From positions 6,493,501-6,557,500 of the forward strand of contig CP073042.1 in NCBI GenBank assembly GCA_018114805.1: a stretch of DNA of 64,000 nucleotides, read 5' to 3'. The notes under the pieces are model-generated. The model did not search any database. It was not told where the DNA came from and saw only the letters and a list, made by a program, of their open reading frames with translations. Each line of letters begins with the position of its first letter. Positions within the stretch are counted from its first letter, which is position 1. Below, in pieces: positions 12,080 to 20,305 of the stretch. The translations under genes were made by a program, and so were the position numbers. This stretch comes from Candidatus Streptomyces philanthi (GTDB lineage Bacteria; Actinomycetota; Actinomycetes; Streptomycetales; Streptomycetaceae).

Positions 12080-12656
12080 GTGTTCAGTTGGTCGGTATGG
12101 ACCCGCGCGTTCCCAACACTCGTCCCCAGTGTCGAGCTGCGGCGATGGGTGGTATCGGACATGGAGATCCTCGGGAGCGTCTCGCCTGGCCCAGGCCAGG
12201 CCCCGCCCCGGAGAGCCATCGCGTACGAGGGGGTCTGGCGCTTCACGGCCAAGACCGAGGAGGCGGCCGTGCCACAGGCGCGGCACGCGGTGCGCGACCT
12301 CCTGGAGAACCAGCGCGTTCCCGTCGCTGACGGCGTCCTGCAGTCCCTGCTGCTGATCGTCTCCGAGCTGGTCACCAACGCCGTCAAGCACGCGGCGCTG
12401 CTCTCGCCCGAGATCGCCGTGGAGGTCTCCATCGGCCGCGCGTGGGTGCGCGTCGCGGTCGTAGGACAACCACCCCTACCGACCGAAGGCTCTGGTCGCG
12501 GACCAGGGCCAGACCGGCGGTCGGGGGCTGTTGTTGGTGAAGGCGGTCGCCGACGAGGTCGGCGGCAGCTACGACGTCGAGCACACCGCCAGCGGCGGCA
12601 AGATCGTCTGGGCCGCGCTGCCGCTCGCCCCTACCAGCCCGCCGCAGCGCCCGTGA
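12080..12656 (+). pseudogene. HATPase_c ATP-binding (anti-sigma-like) protein, one-base insertion
   Basis: GTG 12080 has AGGAG 7 bases upstream. The protein opens with a variable segment, then WRFTAKTEEAAVPQARHAVR and the N-box (LLIVSELVTNAVKHAAL) of the SpoIIAB/RsbW-like HATPase family. An extra G at about 12463 shifts the frame; the G1/G2-box region (ADQGQTGGRGLLLVKAVADEVG) continues in the next frame to TGA 12654-12656. Such small Streptomyces HATPases are usually cytoplasmic regulators that phosphorylate or bind partner proteins. The 3' end overlaps the convergent idi gene by 26 bp. Confidence 0.75.
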
Positions 12657-13248
12657 TCTCCCGGATCGTGGGCCGCGCGGTGTCCAGCACGTCCATGAAC
12701 CAGGCCGAGAACGTCCGCTCCGCGCGCAGCTTGTCCAACTCGTCGGGCGTGACGAACGCCGTGTCGGCGATCTCCTCCGGGTCGGGCCGCAGGTCGGTCC
12801 CGATCAGCCCCGCGAACAGGTGGTTGTACTCCTGCTCGACCAGGCCCGACGCTGGGTCCGGGTGGTTGTAGCGCACCCGGCCGGCCTCGCGCAGTAGCAG
12901 CGGGGCCGCGCCCAACTCCTCGCCGGTCCGCCGGGCGGCGGCCACGAAGGGGGGTTCGTCCGGGTACGGGTGGCCGCAGCAGGTGTTGGACCAGACGCCG
13001 GGGGAGTGGTACTTGCTCAGCGCGCGCTGCTGGAGCAGCAGCCGGCCGCGGTCGTCAAAGAGGAACACGGAGAACGCGCGGTGCAGTCGGCCCGGCGCCT
13101 GGTGGGCGGAGAGCTTCTCCGCGGTCCCGATCGTGTTGCCGTCCTCATCGACCAGTTCGAGCATGATCGGTTGCGCAGCGGAGGCGGGCACGGATGCCGC
13201 CGCGCTGTCGGTGGAGCGGCCGTTGGCTGGTGTGGTCGGCATGTCCAT
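12631..13248 (-). CDS. idi: isopentenyl-diphosphate delta-isomerase (type 1)
   Basis: A Nudix-fold enzyme interconverting IPP and DMAPP, the C5 units for isoprenoids including the hopanoids encoded downstream. Visible motifs are the active-site Cys in WSNTCCGHPYPDEPP, RRTGEELG of the Nudix-like helix, and the metal/substrate motif EYNHLF. Start candidates are ATG 13248 (MDMPTTPANG) and ATG 13242; GAGG upstream sits closer to ideal for 13242. The upstream extension to 13296 is not supported. About 205 residues, usual for bacterial Idi. It is transcribed in the same direction as the CDF exporter, 52 bp downstream of it. Confidence 0.9.
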   Translation of the reverse strand: MDMPTTPANGRSTDSAAASVPASAAQPIMLELVDEDGNTIGTAEKLSAHQAPGRLHRAFSVFLFDDRGRLLLQQRALSKYHSPGVWSNTCCGHPYPDEPPFVAAARRTGEELGAAPLLLREAGRVRYNHPDPASGLVEQEYNHLFAGLIGTDLRPDPEEIADTAFVTPDELDKLRAERTFSAWFMDVLDTARPTIREITGAAAGW

Positions 13249-13299
13249 CCTCGTCGTCGGGCTTCGGCCACCCAGTTTGCCGTATGTCAGGGGCACGCG

Positions 13300-14247
13300 T
13301 CAGTGGCACAACTTGGCCTCGTGCGCGGCATGTCCGCTCGGCTCCAGTTGGAACGTGCAGTGCTCCACGTCGAAGTGCTCGCCCAGACAGCCCTGCAACT
13401 CGTGCAGCAACTTCTCATAGCCTACCGAATCCAGCGCATCCTGACGTACGATGACATGTGCTGACAGGACGGGCATCCCCGAGGTGATCGTCCACACGTG
13501 GAGGTCGTGCAGGTCCTCCACGTCGGGCAGCGCCAGGATGTGTGCGCGCACCTCGGCCATGTCCACGTCCTCGGGGGCGGCCTCAAGCAGCACGTTCAGC
13601 GTCTCCTGGAACACCTTCCAGGTGCGGGGGACGATCATCACCGCGATGAGCAGCGAGGCGATGGGGTCGGCGGCCTGCCAGCCGGTCGCCATAATCACCC
13701 CGGCCGAGACCAGCACCGCCACCGAGCCCAGCGCGTCGGCGAGCACCTCCAGGAAGGCGCCGCGCACGTTGAGGCTGTCCCGCTGGCCGCGCAGCAGAAG
13801 GGACAGCGAGATCATGTTCGCGACCAGGCCGATCGCGCTGAACACCAGGGTCAGTCCGCCCTCGGTGGCGGCCGGCGTGCGGAACCTGCTGATCGCCTCG
13901 TACAGGATGTAGCCGCCGACGCCGAGCAGCAGCAGACAGTTGGCGAGCGCGGCCAGGATCTCGGCGCGCGCGTAGCCGAAGGTGCGGCGCGGGCTCGGCG
14001 GTCGGTTGGCGAAGTGGATCGCGAGCAGCGCCATGGCCAGGCCCACCGCGTCCGTGGCCATGTGCCCGGCGTCCGCGAGCAGCGCCAGCGAGCCGGCCAT
14101 GAGGCCGCCCAGGATCTCCAGCACCATCACCGTCAGGGTGATGCCGAGCGCGATGCGCAGCCGCCCCCGGTAGGCGGCGGCCGCGGTGCCCGTAGCCCCG
14201 GCCGGTGGGCTCCCGTGGGAGTGCCCGTGCTGATGCCCAGCGCCCAT
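13300..14247 (-). CDS. zitB: cation diffusion facilitator (zinc exporter, ZitB/CzcD-like)
   Basis: A 315-residue membrane protein with six transmembrane segments, a His-rich N-terminus (GHQHGHSHG), the TM2 metal site LLADAGHMATDAVGLA (HxxxD), the TM5 site EVLADALGSVAVL (Glu/Asp in place of the commonest His/Asp) and a cytoplasmic C-terminal domain (HDLHVWTITSGMPVLSAHV). It exports Zn(II) or related divalent metals by proton exchange. ATG 14247 has GGAGG at 14254-14258. A Zur-box-like sequence lies about 92-106 bp upstream. In S. coelicolor the zitB gene in the same position (next to idi) is activated by zinc-loaded Zur, as far as I recall. Confidence 0.88.
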   Translation of the reverse strand: MGAGHQHGHSHGSPPAGATGTAAAAYRGRLRIALGITLTVMVLEILGGLMAGSLALLADAGHMATDAVGLAMALLAIHFANRPPSPRRTFGYARAEILAALANCLLLLGVGGYILYEAISRFRTPAATEGGLTLVFSAIGLVANMISLSLLLRGQRDSLNVRGAFLEVLADALGSVAVLVSAGVIMATGWQAADPIASLLIAVMIVPRTWKVFQETLNVLLEAAPEDVDMAEVRAHILALPDVEDLHDLHVWTITSGMPVLSAHVIVRQDALDSVGYEKLLHELQGCLGEHFDVEHCTFQLEPSGHAAHEAKLCH

Positions 14248-14338
14248 GAAGTGCCTCCACATCGGACTCGGTCCGGCCGCCGCAGACCGGCGCCGATCTC
14301 AGTGAACGGTGCGACGGGGGGGGATTGCAACGCGGCGC

Positions 14339-14353
14339 TGAATACCGTTGTCA
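14339..14353 (-). promoter_or_regulatory. candidate Zur box upstream of the zinc exporter gene
   Basis: TGAATACCGTTGTCA is a 7-1-7 imperfect inverted repeat (half-sites TGAATAC and TGACAAC match at 5 of 7 positions). It resembles the AT-containing TGA...TCA Zur box of actinobacteria and stands out in very GC-rich surroundings. Its position about 92 bp before ATG 14247 suits distal activation rather than simple repression. Confidence 0.4.
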
Positions 14354-14542
14354 TGTGCTGTGACCTGCACAGATGTGATGCGGTGAGGGGTGTCGGCGCG
14401 CGGCACGCGCGGCCGGCGGCGCGCCGGCGGTCCGGCGCGGGCTGCACGCTCGGCTCAGCCGCTGGTCACCGGCGGCGCGCGGGCGTGGCGGGTGCGCTCG
14501 CCGCGCTCCGACGAGCGGTGTCACTCCGCTGTTCTCCGGCGC

Positions 14543-14586
14543 GCTCCGGTGTCGTGAGTGCGCCGGCGCACCCACGACACCGGAGC
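14543..14586 (-). terminator. hairpin terminator after galE
   Basis: A perfect 14 bp stem (GCTCCGGTGTCGTG at 14543-14556, complement at 14573-14586) with a GC-rich loop lies directly after the galE stop at 14593 on the minus strand. Confidence 0.75.
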
Positions 14587-14592
14587 GGCGTC

Positions 14593-15576
14593 TCAGCCGG
14601 CGGCCCGGCCCCGGTGGTGCCGCCAGCCCCGCCAGGCGGAGGTGACCATCTCGCGCACGTCGTGCCGGGCGGACCAACCCAGCTCCTTGGCGATCAGCTC
14701 CGCCGACGCCACCACGCGCGCCGGGTCGCCCGGTCGCCGGGGCGCCACCTCGGCGACCGGGCCGCCGTGCCCGGTGACCTCGGCGACCAGCTCGGCCATC
14801 TCGCGCACGGAGACGCCGCGGCCGGTGCCGACGTTCACTGTCAGGTCGCCCGGCGCGGGTCGGTCGGCCAGCCAGCGGGCGGCGGCCAGGTGCGCGTCGG
14901 CCAGGTCGGAGACGTCGATGTAGTCCCGTACGCATGTGCCGTCCAGGGTCGGGTAGTCGTCGCCGAAGACCAGCGGGGTCCGGCCCGTGGTGACCCGGTC
15001 GAAGAACATCGGGACGATGTTGGAGACCCCGGTGTCGGCGAGTTCGGGGCGGGCCGCGCCGGCCACGTTGAAGTACCGCAGGCAGGCCGTGGCGATGCCG
15101 TGCGTGCGGCCGGTGGCCCGTACCAGCCACTCACCGGCCAGCTTGGTCTCGCCGTACGGGTTCATCGGCTGGCACGGGGTGTCCTCGGTGACCAGATCCA
15201 CATCGGGCATGCCGTAGACGGCGGCGGACGAGGAGAAGACGAGCGCCCGTACGCCGGCGGCGGCCACCGCGTCGAGCAGTACGGCCAGGCCGTGCACGTT
15301 CTCCTCGTAGTAGCGGATGGGCTGCTCGATGGACTCGGCCACCTGCTTGCGCGCCGCCAGGTGCACCACGCCGGCCACCTCCTGCTCGGCCAGCACCCGG
15401 CCAAGCAGCTCCCGGTCCAGGACCGAGCCGCGGACCACGGGCACGTCCGACGGCAGCCGCTCGGAGCGGCCGGCCGTCAGGTCGTCGAGCACCACCACGC
15501 GCTCGCCCGCCGCGCGCATGGCGTCGACGACGTGCGCCCCGATGTATCCGGCACCGCCGGTGATCAGCCACATCAT
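14593..15576 (-). CDS. galE: UDP-glucose 4-epimerase
   Basis: A 327-residue short-chain dehydrogenase-type epimerase converting UDP-glucose and UDP-galactose with bound NAD. Visible are the Rossmann motif GGAGYIGAH at residues 7-15, the Ser of FSSSAAVYG, the catalytic Tyr-x3-Lys in NPYGETKLAGEW, and the C-terminal substrate region NVGTGRGVSVREMAELV. It starts MMWLITGG at 15576. It is a monocistronic-looking gene ending in a strong hairpin and diverges from the cell-surface polymer operon, to which it may supply UDP-galactose. Confidence 0.9.
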   Translation of the reverse strand: MMWLITGGAGYIGAHVVDAMRAAGERVVVLDDLTAGRSERLPSDVPVVRGSVLDRELLGRVLAEQEVAGVVHLAARKQVAESIEQPIRYYEENVHGLAVLLDAVAAAGVRALVFSSSAAVYGMPDVDLVTEDTPCQPMNPYGETKLAGEWLVRATGRTHGIATACLRYFNVAGAARPELADTGVSNIVPMFFDRVTTGRTPLVFGDDYPTLDGTCVRDYIDVSDLADAHLAAARWLADRPAPGDLTVNVGTGRGVSVREMAELVAEVTGHGGPVAEVAPRRPGDPARVVASAELIAKELGWSARHDVREMVTSAWRGWRHHRGRAAG

Positions 15577-15675
15577 GCCCGCACCCTACCGACCGGAAAT
15601 CGGCGGCCGGAGCGAACGAGCGTTTGGCGCGGGTAGCGGCCATCGACCATGATGATCGCGCGGACCAAGCCGTCG

Positions 15676-15734
15676 TTCACTCGATCTTTGAGTGAATGTG
15701 CGGTGAACGGTCGCCTTCGGTGATCCGATAGCCT
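15676..15734 (+). promoter_or_regulatory. candidate promoter and operator for the CDP-alcohol/ABC exporter operon
   Basis: An inverted repeat TTCACTC / GAGTGAA (15676-15682 and 15690-15696) is followed by TGAACG (15704-15709) and GATAGC (15727-15732) with 17 bases between, a plausible -35/-10 pair. It precedes the operon start by about 120 bp. This is pattern recognition only. Confidence 0.35.
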
Positions 15735-15851
15735 CTGCCGACGCCCTGTCCGCCGCACCCGGGTCTGGGCAGGTCACGACTGCTGCCCGGACATCGCGTG
15801 AATCGGCCATGAACCGGCGCGGCCATCCCAGTTGCCAAGGAGTGAGTTCGT

Positions 15852-17747
15852 CTGTCGACCGCCATTGTGACCGGTCCTCCGGTCGTCGGCCCGTCCGTCG
15901 TGGACGACCTGCGGACCCTCGGCTTCGACGTCCGCCAGGCGAGCGACGCCGCCGAGGTCGCCCGCGAACTGGCCGCCATCCCGGCGCACCAGCGCGTCGC
16001 GCTGGTCGACGCCCGCTTCGCCGGCCACCTGCACGCGCTGCGCCTGGCGCTGACCGACCCGCGCTTCCCGGCCGCCGCCGTGAACGGCGCGCTGACTGCC
16101 CAGCCGGAAGCCCGCGCCGCCCTCGTACGCGCCGCGCACGCCCGCGCCGTACCCACGCGCACCGCGCCTACTGACGCGACTCCCGCGCGACCCCCCGCCG
16201 ACGCGGCCCCGTCCCAGGCCGACGGCCCGGGCACCGGCGGCCCCGACGCGGTGACCGCGGCCAACCTGCCCGACCTCATCGCCGCCGACCTGGCCGCGGC
16301 CGAGGTGCCCGTGCACCGGCCCGAGCTGGGCGTCCTGGTCGCCACCGTGCCCGCCGACGAGGCGGCCCGCGCCCGCGCCAGGGCGGCCATCGTCGCCGTC
16401 GACGAGGAGAAGGTGCGGCTGCGCGGCGCGGTCAAGGCCCGGGACGGCTTCGTCACCACCTTCCTCGTCAGCCCCTACTCGCGCTACATCGCCCGCTGGT
16501 GCGCCCGCCGCGGCCTGACCCCGAACCAGGTCACCACCGCGTCGCTGCTCACCGCGCTCATCGCGGCGGGTTGCGCCGCCACCGGCACCCGGCCCGGCTT
16601 CGTCGCCGCGGGCGTGCTGCTGATCGCCTCCTTCATGCTGGACTGCACCGACGGCCAGCTCGCCCGCTACTCGCTCCAGTACTCCACGCTCGGCGCGTGG
16701 CTGGACGCCACCTTCGACCGGGCCAAGGAGTACGCGTACTACGCGGGCCTGGCCGTCGGCGCCGCGCGCGGCGGCGGCAGCGACGACGTGTGGACGCTGG
16801 CGCTGGCCGCCATGGTGTTGCAGACCTGCCGACACGTCGTGGACTTCTCCTTCAACGAGGCCAACCACGACGCGACCGGCAACAACAGCCCCACCGCCGC
16901 CCTCTCCGACCGGCTCAACACCGTCGGCTGGACGGTGTGGGCCCGGCGCATGGTCGTGCTGCCGATCGGCGAGCGCTGGGCCATGATCGCCGTACTGACC
17001 GCGCTCACCACCCCGCGCGTCACCTTCTACGCGCTGCTCGTCGGCTGCGCCCTGGCCGCCTGCTACACCACGGCCGGCCGGGTGCTGCGCTCGCTGAGCC
17101 GGACGGCTGTACGCACCGACCGGGCCGCCGCGGCCCTCGCCCAGCTCGCCGACTCCGGCCCGCTGGCCGAGGCGGTCGGCCGCGGTCCCTGGCGCCGCGC
17201 GGCGCTGCTCCCGTTTGCCGCCCCGCTGCTCGCGGCCGTGGGCACCGCCGTGCTCGTCGTCTCGCTGTGGGTGGGGGAGCCGGGCACCTGGTGGCCGGTG
17301 CTCGGCGGCGCGGTGTACGCGCTCTGCGCCTGCCTGGCCGTGGCCCAGCCGCTCAAGGGAGCCCTGGACTGGCTGGTCCCGCCCCTGTTCCGGGCGGCGG
17401 AGTATGTGACGATCCTCGTGCTCGCCGCTCGCTCCGAGGTGAACGCAGCGTTGCCCGCTGCTTTCGGACTGGTGTCCGCCGTCGCCTACCATCACTACGA
17501 CACGGTGTACCGCATCCGCGGCGGTACCGGCGTGCCGCCCGCCTGGCTGGTGCGGATGACGGGTGGGCACGAGGCACGCGTCCTGGTGGTCACGGTCATC
17601 GCGGCCCTGCTGCACGGTACTGGCTTCACCATCGCGCTGACGGCACTCGCCGTCGCCCTGGCGCTGGCGGTGTTCATCGAGAGCATCCGCTTCTGGGTCT
17701 CCTCCGGAGCACCCGCTGTACACGACGAATCAGGAGAACCCGCATGA
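15852..17747 (+). CDS. CDP-alcohol phosphatidyltransferase with N- and C-terminal extensions (DUF5941-type)
   Basis: About 631 residues. The best ribosome site (AAGGAG, 15837-15842) points to CTG 15852 (LSTAIVTGPP) rather than GTG 15867. The N-terminal ~190 residues are soluble. A membrane domain follows with the full CDP-alcohol phosphotransferase signature, DCTDGQLARYS then GAWLDATFD, i.e. D-x2-DG-x2-AR-x8-G-x3-D-x3-D, which binds CDP and metal. The C-terminal half is polytopic (DUF5941-like). Enzymes of this class swap CMP for an alcohol to make phospholipids or polyol-phosphate polymers. It is first of seven genes and overlaps the next by ATGA. Confidence 0.85.
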   Translation: MSTAIVTGPPVVGPSVVDDLRTLGFDVRQASDAAEVARELAAIPAHQRVALVDARFAGHLHALRLALTDPRFPAAAVNGALTAQPEARAALVRAAHARAVPTRTAPTDATPARPPADAAPSQADGPGTGGPDAVTAANLPDLIAADLAAAEVPVHRPELGVLVATVPADEAARARARAAIVAVDEEKVRLRGAVKARDGFVTTFLVSPYSRYIARWCARRGLTPNQVTTASLLTALIAAGCAATGTRPGFVAAGVLLIASFMLDCTDGQLARYSLQYSTLGAWLDATFDRAKEYAYYAGLAVGAARGGGSDDVWTLALAAMVLQTCRHVVDFSFNEANHDATGNNSPTAALSDRLNTVGWTVWARRMVVLPIGERWAMIAVLTALTTPRVTFYALLVGCALAACYTTAGRVLRSLSRTAVRTDRAAAALAQLADSGPLAEAVGRGPWRRAALLPFAAPLLAAVGTAVLVVSLWVGEPGTWWPVLGGAVYALCACLAVAQPLKGALDWLVPPLFRAAEYVTILVLAARSEVNAALPAAFGLVSAVAYHHYDTVYRIRGGTGVPPAWLVRMTGGHEARVLVVTVIAALLHGTGFTIALTALAVALALAVFIESIRFWVSSGAPAVHDESGEPA

Positions 17748-18493
17748 TCGGCCTCGTGCTGGCGGCAGGCGCCGGGCGGCGTCTGCGCCCCTACACCGAC
17801 ACCCTGCCCAAGGCCCTGGTGCCCGTGGACCCGGCGGGGGAGGGCACCACGACCGTGCTCGACCTCACGCTGGGTAACTTCGCCGAGGTGGGTCTCACCG
17901 ACGTCGCCATCGTCGTGGGCTACCGCAAGCAAGCGGTGTACGAGCGCAAGGAGGCGCTGGAGCGCAAGTACGGCGTCCGCCTGACCCTCATCGACAACGA
18001 CAAGGCCGATGAGTGGAACAACGCCTACTCCCTGTGGTGCGCCCGCGAGGTGCTAAAGCAGGGCGCCATCCTGGCCAACGGCGACACGGTGCACCCGGTC
18101 TCCGTCGAGAAGTCGCTGCTGGCCGCGCGCGGCAAGGGCCAGAAGATCATCCTCGCGCTCGACACGGTCAAGCAGCTGGCCGACGAGGAGATGAAGGTCG
18201 TCACCGACCCAGCCAAGGGCGTCCAGAAGATCACCAAGCTGATGGACCCGGCCTCGGCCAGCGGTGAGTACATCGGCGTCACGCTCATCGAGCCGGAGGC
18301 GGCCGAGGAGCTGGCCGACGCGCTGAAGACCACCTTCGAGCGCGACCCCGACCTCTACTACGAGGACGGCTACCAGGAGCTGGTGAACCGCGGCTTCACC
18401 ATCGACACCACCCCCATCGGCGACGTCAAGTGGGTCGAGATCGACAACCACGACGACCTCGCCAAGGGACGTGAGATCGCGTGCCAGTACTGA
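17744..18493 (+). CDS. sugar/polyol-phosphate nucleotidyltransferase
   Basis: A 249-residue NTP-transferase. The signature LAAGAGRRLRPYTDTLPKAL (G-x-G-x-R...K) is at residues 6-25; the metal-binding Asp is probably in ANGDTVHP, and a later EIDNHDDLAKG is typical of choline/sugar-phosphate cytidylyltransferases (LicC-like). It probably activates a phosphorylated alcohol to a CDP- or UDP-derivative for the neighbouring CDP-alcohol transferases. ATG 17744 overlaps the preceding stop (ATGA) and has AGGAG 7 bases upstream; the 3' end overlaps the next gene by 13 bp, so the genes are translationally coupled. Confidence 0.85.
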   Translation: MIGLVLAAGAGRRLRPYTDTLPKALVPVDPAGEGTTTVLDLTLGNFAEVGLTDVAIVVGYRKQAVYERKEALERKYGVRLTLIDNDKADEWNNAYSLWCAREVLKQGAILANGDTVHPVSVEKSLLAARGKGQKIILALDTVKQLADEEMKVVTDPAKGVQKITKLMDPASASGEYIGVTLIEPEAAEELADALKTTFERDPDLYYEDGYQELVNRGFTIDTTPIGDVKWVEIDNHDDLAKGREIACQY

Positions 18494-19542
18494 CCCGGCT
18501 CATCCCCTCGCCGGTCATCGTCGACATCAGGTCGGGCGCCCTGGAGGACCTGGCCGGGCTCCTGGTCGACCAACGGATCTCCGCCTCGGGCAAGCTCGCC
18601 ATCGCCATCAGCGGCGGCTCCGGCGCGGCGCTGCGCGAGCGGTTCGCCCCGGCGCTGCCCGGCGCCTCCTGGTACGAGGTCGGCGGCGGCACGCTGGACG
18701 ACGCGATCAAGCTCGCCGACGCCATGAAGTCGGGGCGCTACGACGCGGTCGTCGGCATGGGCGGCGGCAAGATCATCGACTGCGCGAAGTTCGCCGCGGC
18801 GCGCATCGGCCTGCCCCTGGTCGCCGTCGCCACGAACCTCTCGCACGACGGGCTGTGCTCGCCGGTCGCCACGCTCGACAACGACGCGGGGCGCGGCTCG
18901 TACGGCGTGCCCAACCCGATCGCCATCGTCATCGACCTGGACGTGATCAGGGAGGCCCCGATCCGCTTCGTCCGCTCGGGCGTCGGCGACGTGATCTCCA
19001 ACATCTCCGCGGTCGCGGACTGGGAGCTGTCGCACCGCGAGACCGGCGAGCAGATCGACGGCCTGGCCGCGGCCATGGCCCGGCAGGCGGGCGAGGCGGT
19101 GCTGCGGCATCCCGGCGGCTGTGGCGACGACGAGTTCCTCACGGTGCTGGCCGAGGGCCTAGTGCTGACCGGGATCTCGATGTCGGTGGCCGGCGACAGC
19201 CGCCCCGCGTCGGGCGCCTGTCACGAGATCAACCACGCGTTCGACCTGCTCTACCCCAAGCGCGCCGCCTCGCATGGCGAGCAGTGCGGCCTCGGTGCCG
19301 CCTTCGCCATGTACCTGCGGGGCGCGCACGAGACGTCGGCCCTGATGGTCGACGTTCTCAAGCGGCACGGGCTGCCCGTGCTGCCCAGCGAGATCGGCTT
19401 CACCACCGACGAGTTCGTCACGGCAGTGGAGTACGCGCCGCAGACCCGCCCAGGGCGCTACACGATCTTGGAGCACCTGGGGCTCTCCACCGACGAGATC
19501 AGGGACGCATACGCCGACTATGCCAAAACCGTCAGTAGCTGA
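18481..19542 (+). CDS. iron-containing alcohol dehydrogenase family protein, glycerol-1-phosphate dehydrogenase-like (AraM/EgsA)
   Basis: A 353-residue NAD(P)-dependent dehydrogenase from GTG 18481. It has the nucleotide motif VVGMGGGKIIDCAK, a metal-binding SHDGLCSP, and the two His-containing segments CHEINHAFD and AASHGEQCGLG that hold Zn/Fe in this superfamily. The fold group includes sn-glycerol-1-phosphate dehydrogenase (AraM of Bacillus, the archaeal lipid enzyme). In this operon it plausibly makes a polyol phosphate (G1P or a relative), which the preceding nucleotidyltransferase activates. It overlaps both neighbours (13 and 23 bp). Confidence 0.82.
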   Translation: MPVLTRLIPSPVIVDIRSGALEDLAGLLVDQRISASGKLAIAISGGSGAALRERFAPALPGASWYEVGGGTLDDAIKLADAMKSGRYDAVVGMGGGKIIDCAKFAAARIGLPLVAVATNLSHDGLCSPVATLDNDAGRGSYGVPNPIAIVIDLDVIREAPIRFVRSGVGDVISNISAVADWELSHRETGEQIDGLAAAMARQAGEAVLRHPGGCGDDEFLTVLAEGLVLTGISMSVAGDSRPASGACHEINHAFDLLYPKRAASHGEQCGLGAAFAMYLRGAHETSALMVDVLKRHGLPVLPSEIGFTTDEFVTAVEYAPQTRPGRYTILEHLGLSTDEIRDAYADYAKTVSS

Positions 19543-20305
19543 ACTCCGTCTGGTCGTCCACCCCGAGGGTGTCAAGGACCGGCGCAGCGGTGAGCACTGG
19601 GCCGGACGCCTGTACATGCGAGAGATCTCGCTGCGGTGCGACCCGTACCTGGTGAACACCAGGATCACGCCCAACCAGCTCACCTACTTGATGGTGGTCG
19701 CCGGCATCCTGGCTGGCGCGGCGCTGCTGGTGCCGGGCCTGACCGGGGCGCTGCTCGGTGCCGTGCTCATCCAGCTCTACCTGCTGCTCGACTGCGTGGA
19801 CGGCGAGGTCGCCCGCTGGCGGGGACAGACCTCGATCACCGGGGTCTACCTGGACCGGGTCGGCCACTACCTCTGCGAGGCGGTGCTGCTGGTCGGCTTC
19901 GGCGTCCGGGCGGCCGACGTCTTCCACCGGGAGGGCGACTCGACCAACTGGATGTGGGCCTTCCTCGGCACGCTGGCCGCCCTCGGCGCGATCCTGATCA
20001 AGGCCGAGACCGACCTGGTCGACGTGGCCCGGGCGCGCAGCGGGCTGCCCGCGGTCAAGGACGAGGCCGCCACGCCGCGCTCCTCGGGGATCGCGCTGGC
20101 CCGCAAGGCCGCCGCCGCGCTGAAATTCCACCGGTTGGTCGGCGGCGTCGAGGCGTCGCTGGTCATCCTGTTGGTCGCGCTCCTGGACCTGACGCGGGGA
20201 GACCTGTTCTTCACGCGCCTGGGCGTCGCGGTGCTCGCGGCCATCGCCATCGTGCAGACCCTGCTGCACCTGGTGTCCATCCTCGCCTCCAGCAGGCTCA
20301 AGTGA
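19520..20305 (+). CDS. CDP-alcohol phosphatidyltransferase family membrane protein
   Basis: A 261-residue membrane protein with about six hydrophobic segments. The signature reads DCVDGEVARW then GVYLDRVGH: the first three Asp and the AR pair are intact, but the last Asp of D-x2-DG-x2-AR-x8-9-G-x3-D-x3-D, the presumed catalytic base, is His. Its substrate is probably the CDP-activated alcohol made by the two upstream genes, with another polyol or prenyl-linked acceptor. It starts ATG 19520 inside the preceding gene and ends in a GTGA overlap with the glycosyltransferase. Confidence 0.83.
   Translation: MPKPSVAELRLVVHPEGVKDRRSGEHWAGRLYMREISLRCDPYLVNTRITPNQLTYLMVVAGILAGAALLVPGLTGALLGAVLIQLYLLLDCVDGEVARWRGQTSITGVYLDRVGHYLCEAVLLVGFGVRAADVFHREGDSTNWMWAFLGTLAALGAILIKAETDLVDVARARSGLPAVKDEAATPRSSGIALARKAAAALKFHRLVGGVEASLVILLVALLDLTRGDLFFTRLGVAVLAAIAIVQTLLHLVSILASSRLK

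Noticed and set aside
15774..17723. A 649-codon minus-strand frame opposite the DUF5941-type gene
   Set aside because: Low-complexity Gly/Gln/Ala sequence typical of antisense frames in Streptomyces genes; the plus strand encodes a proper enzyme.
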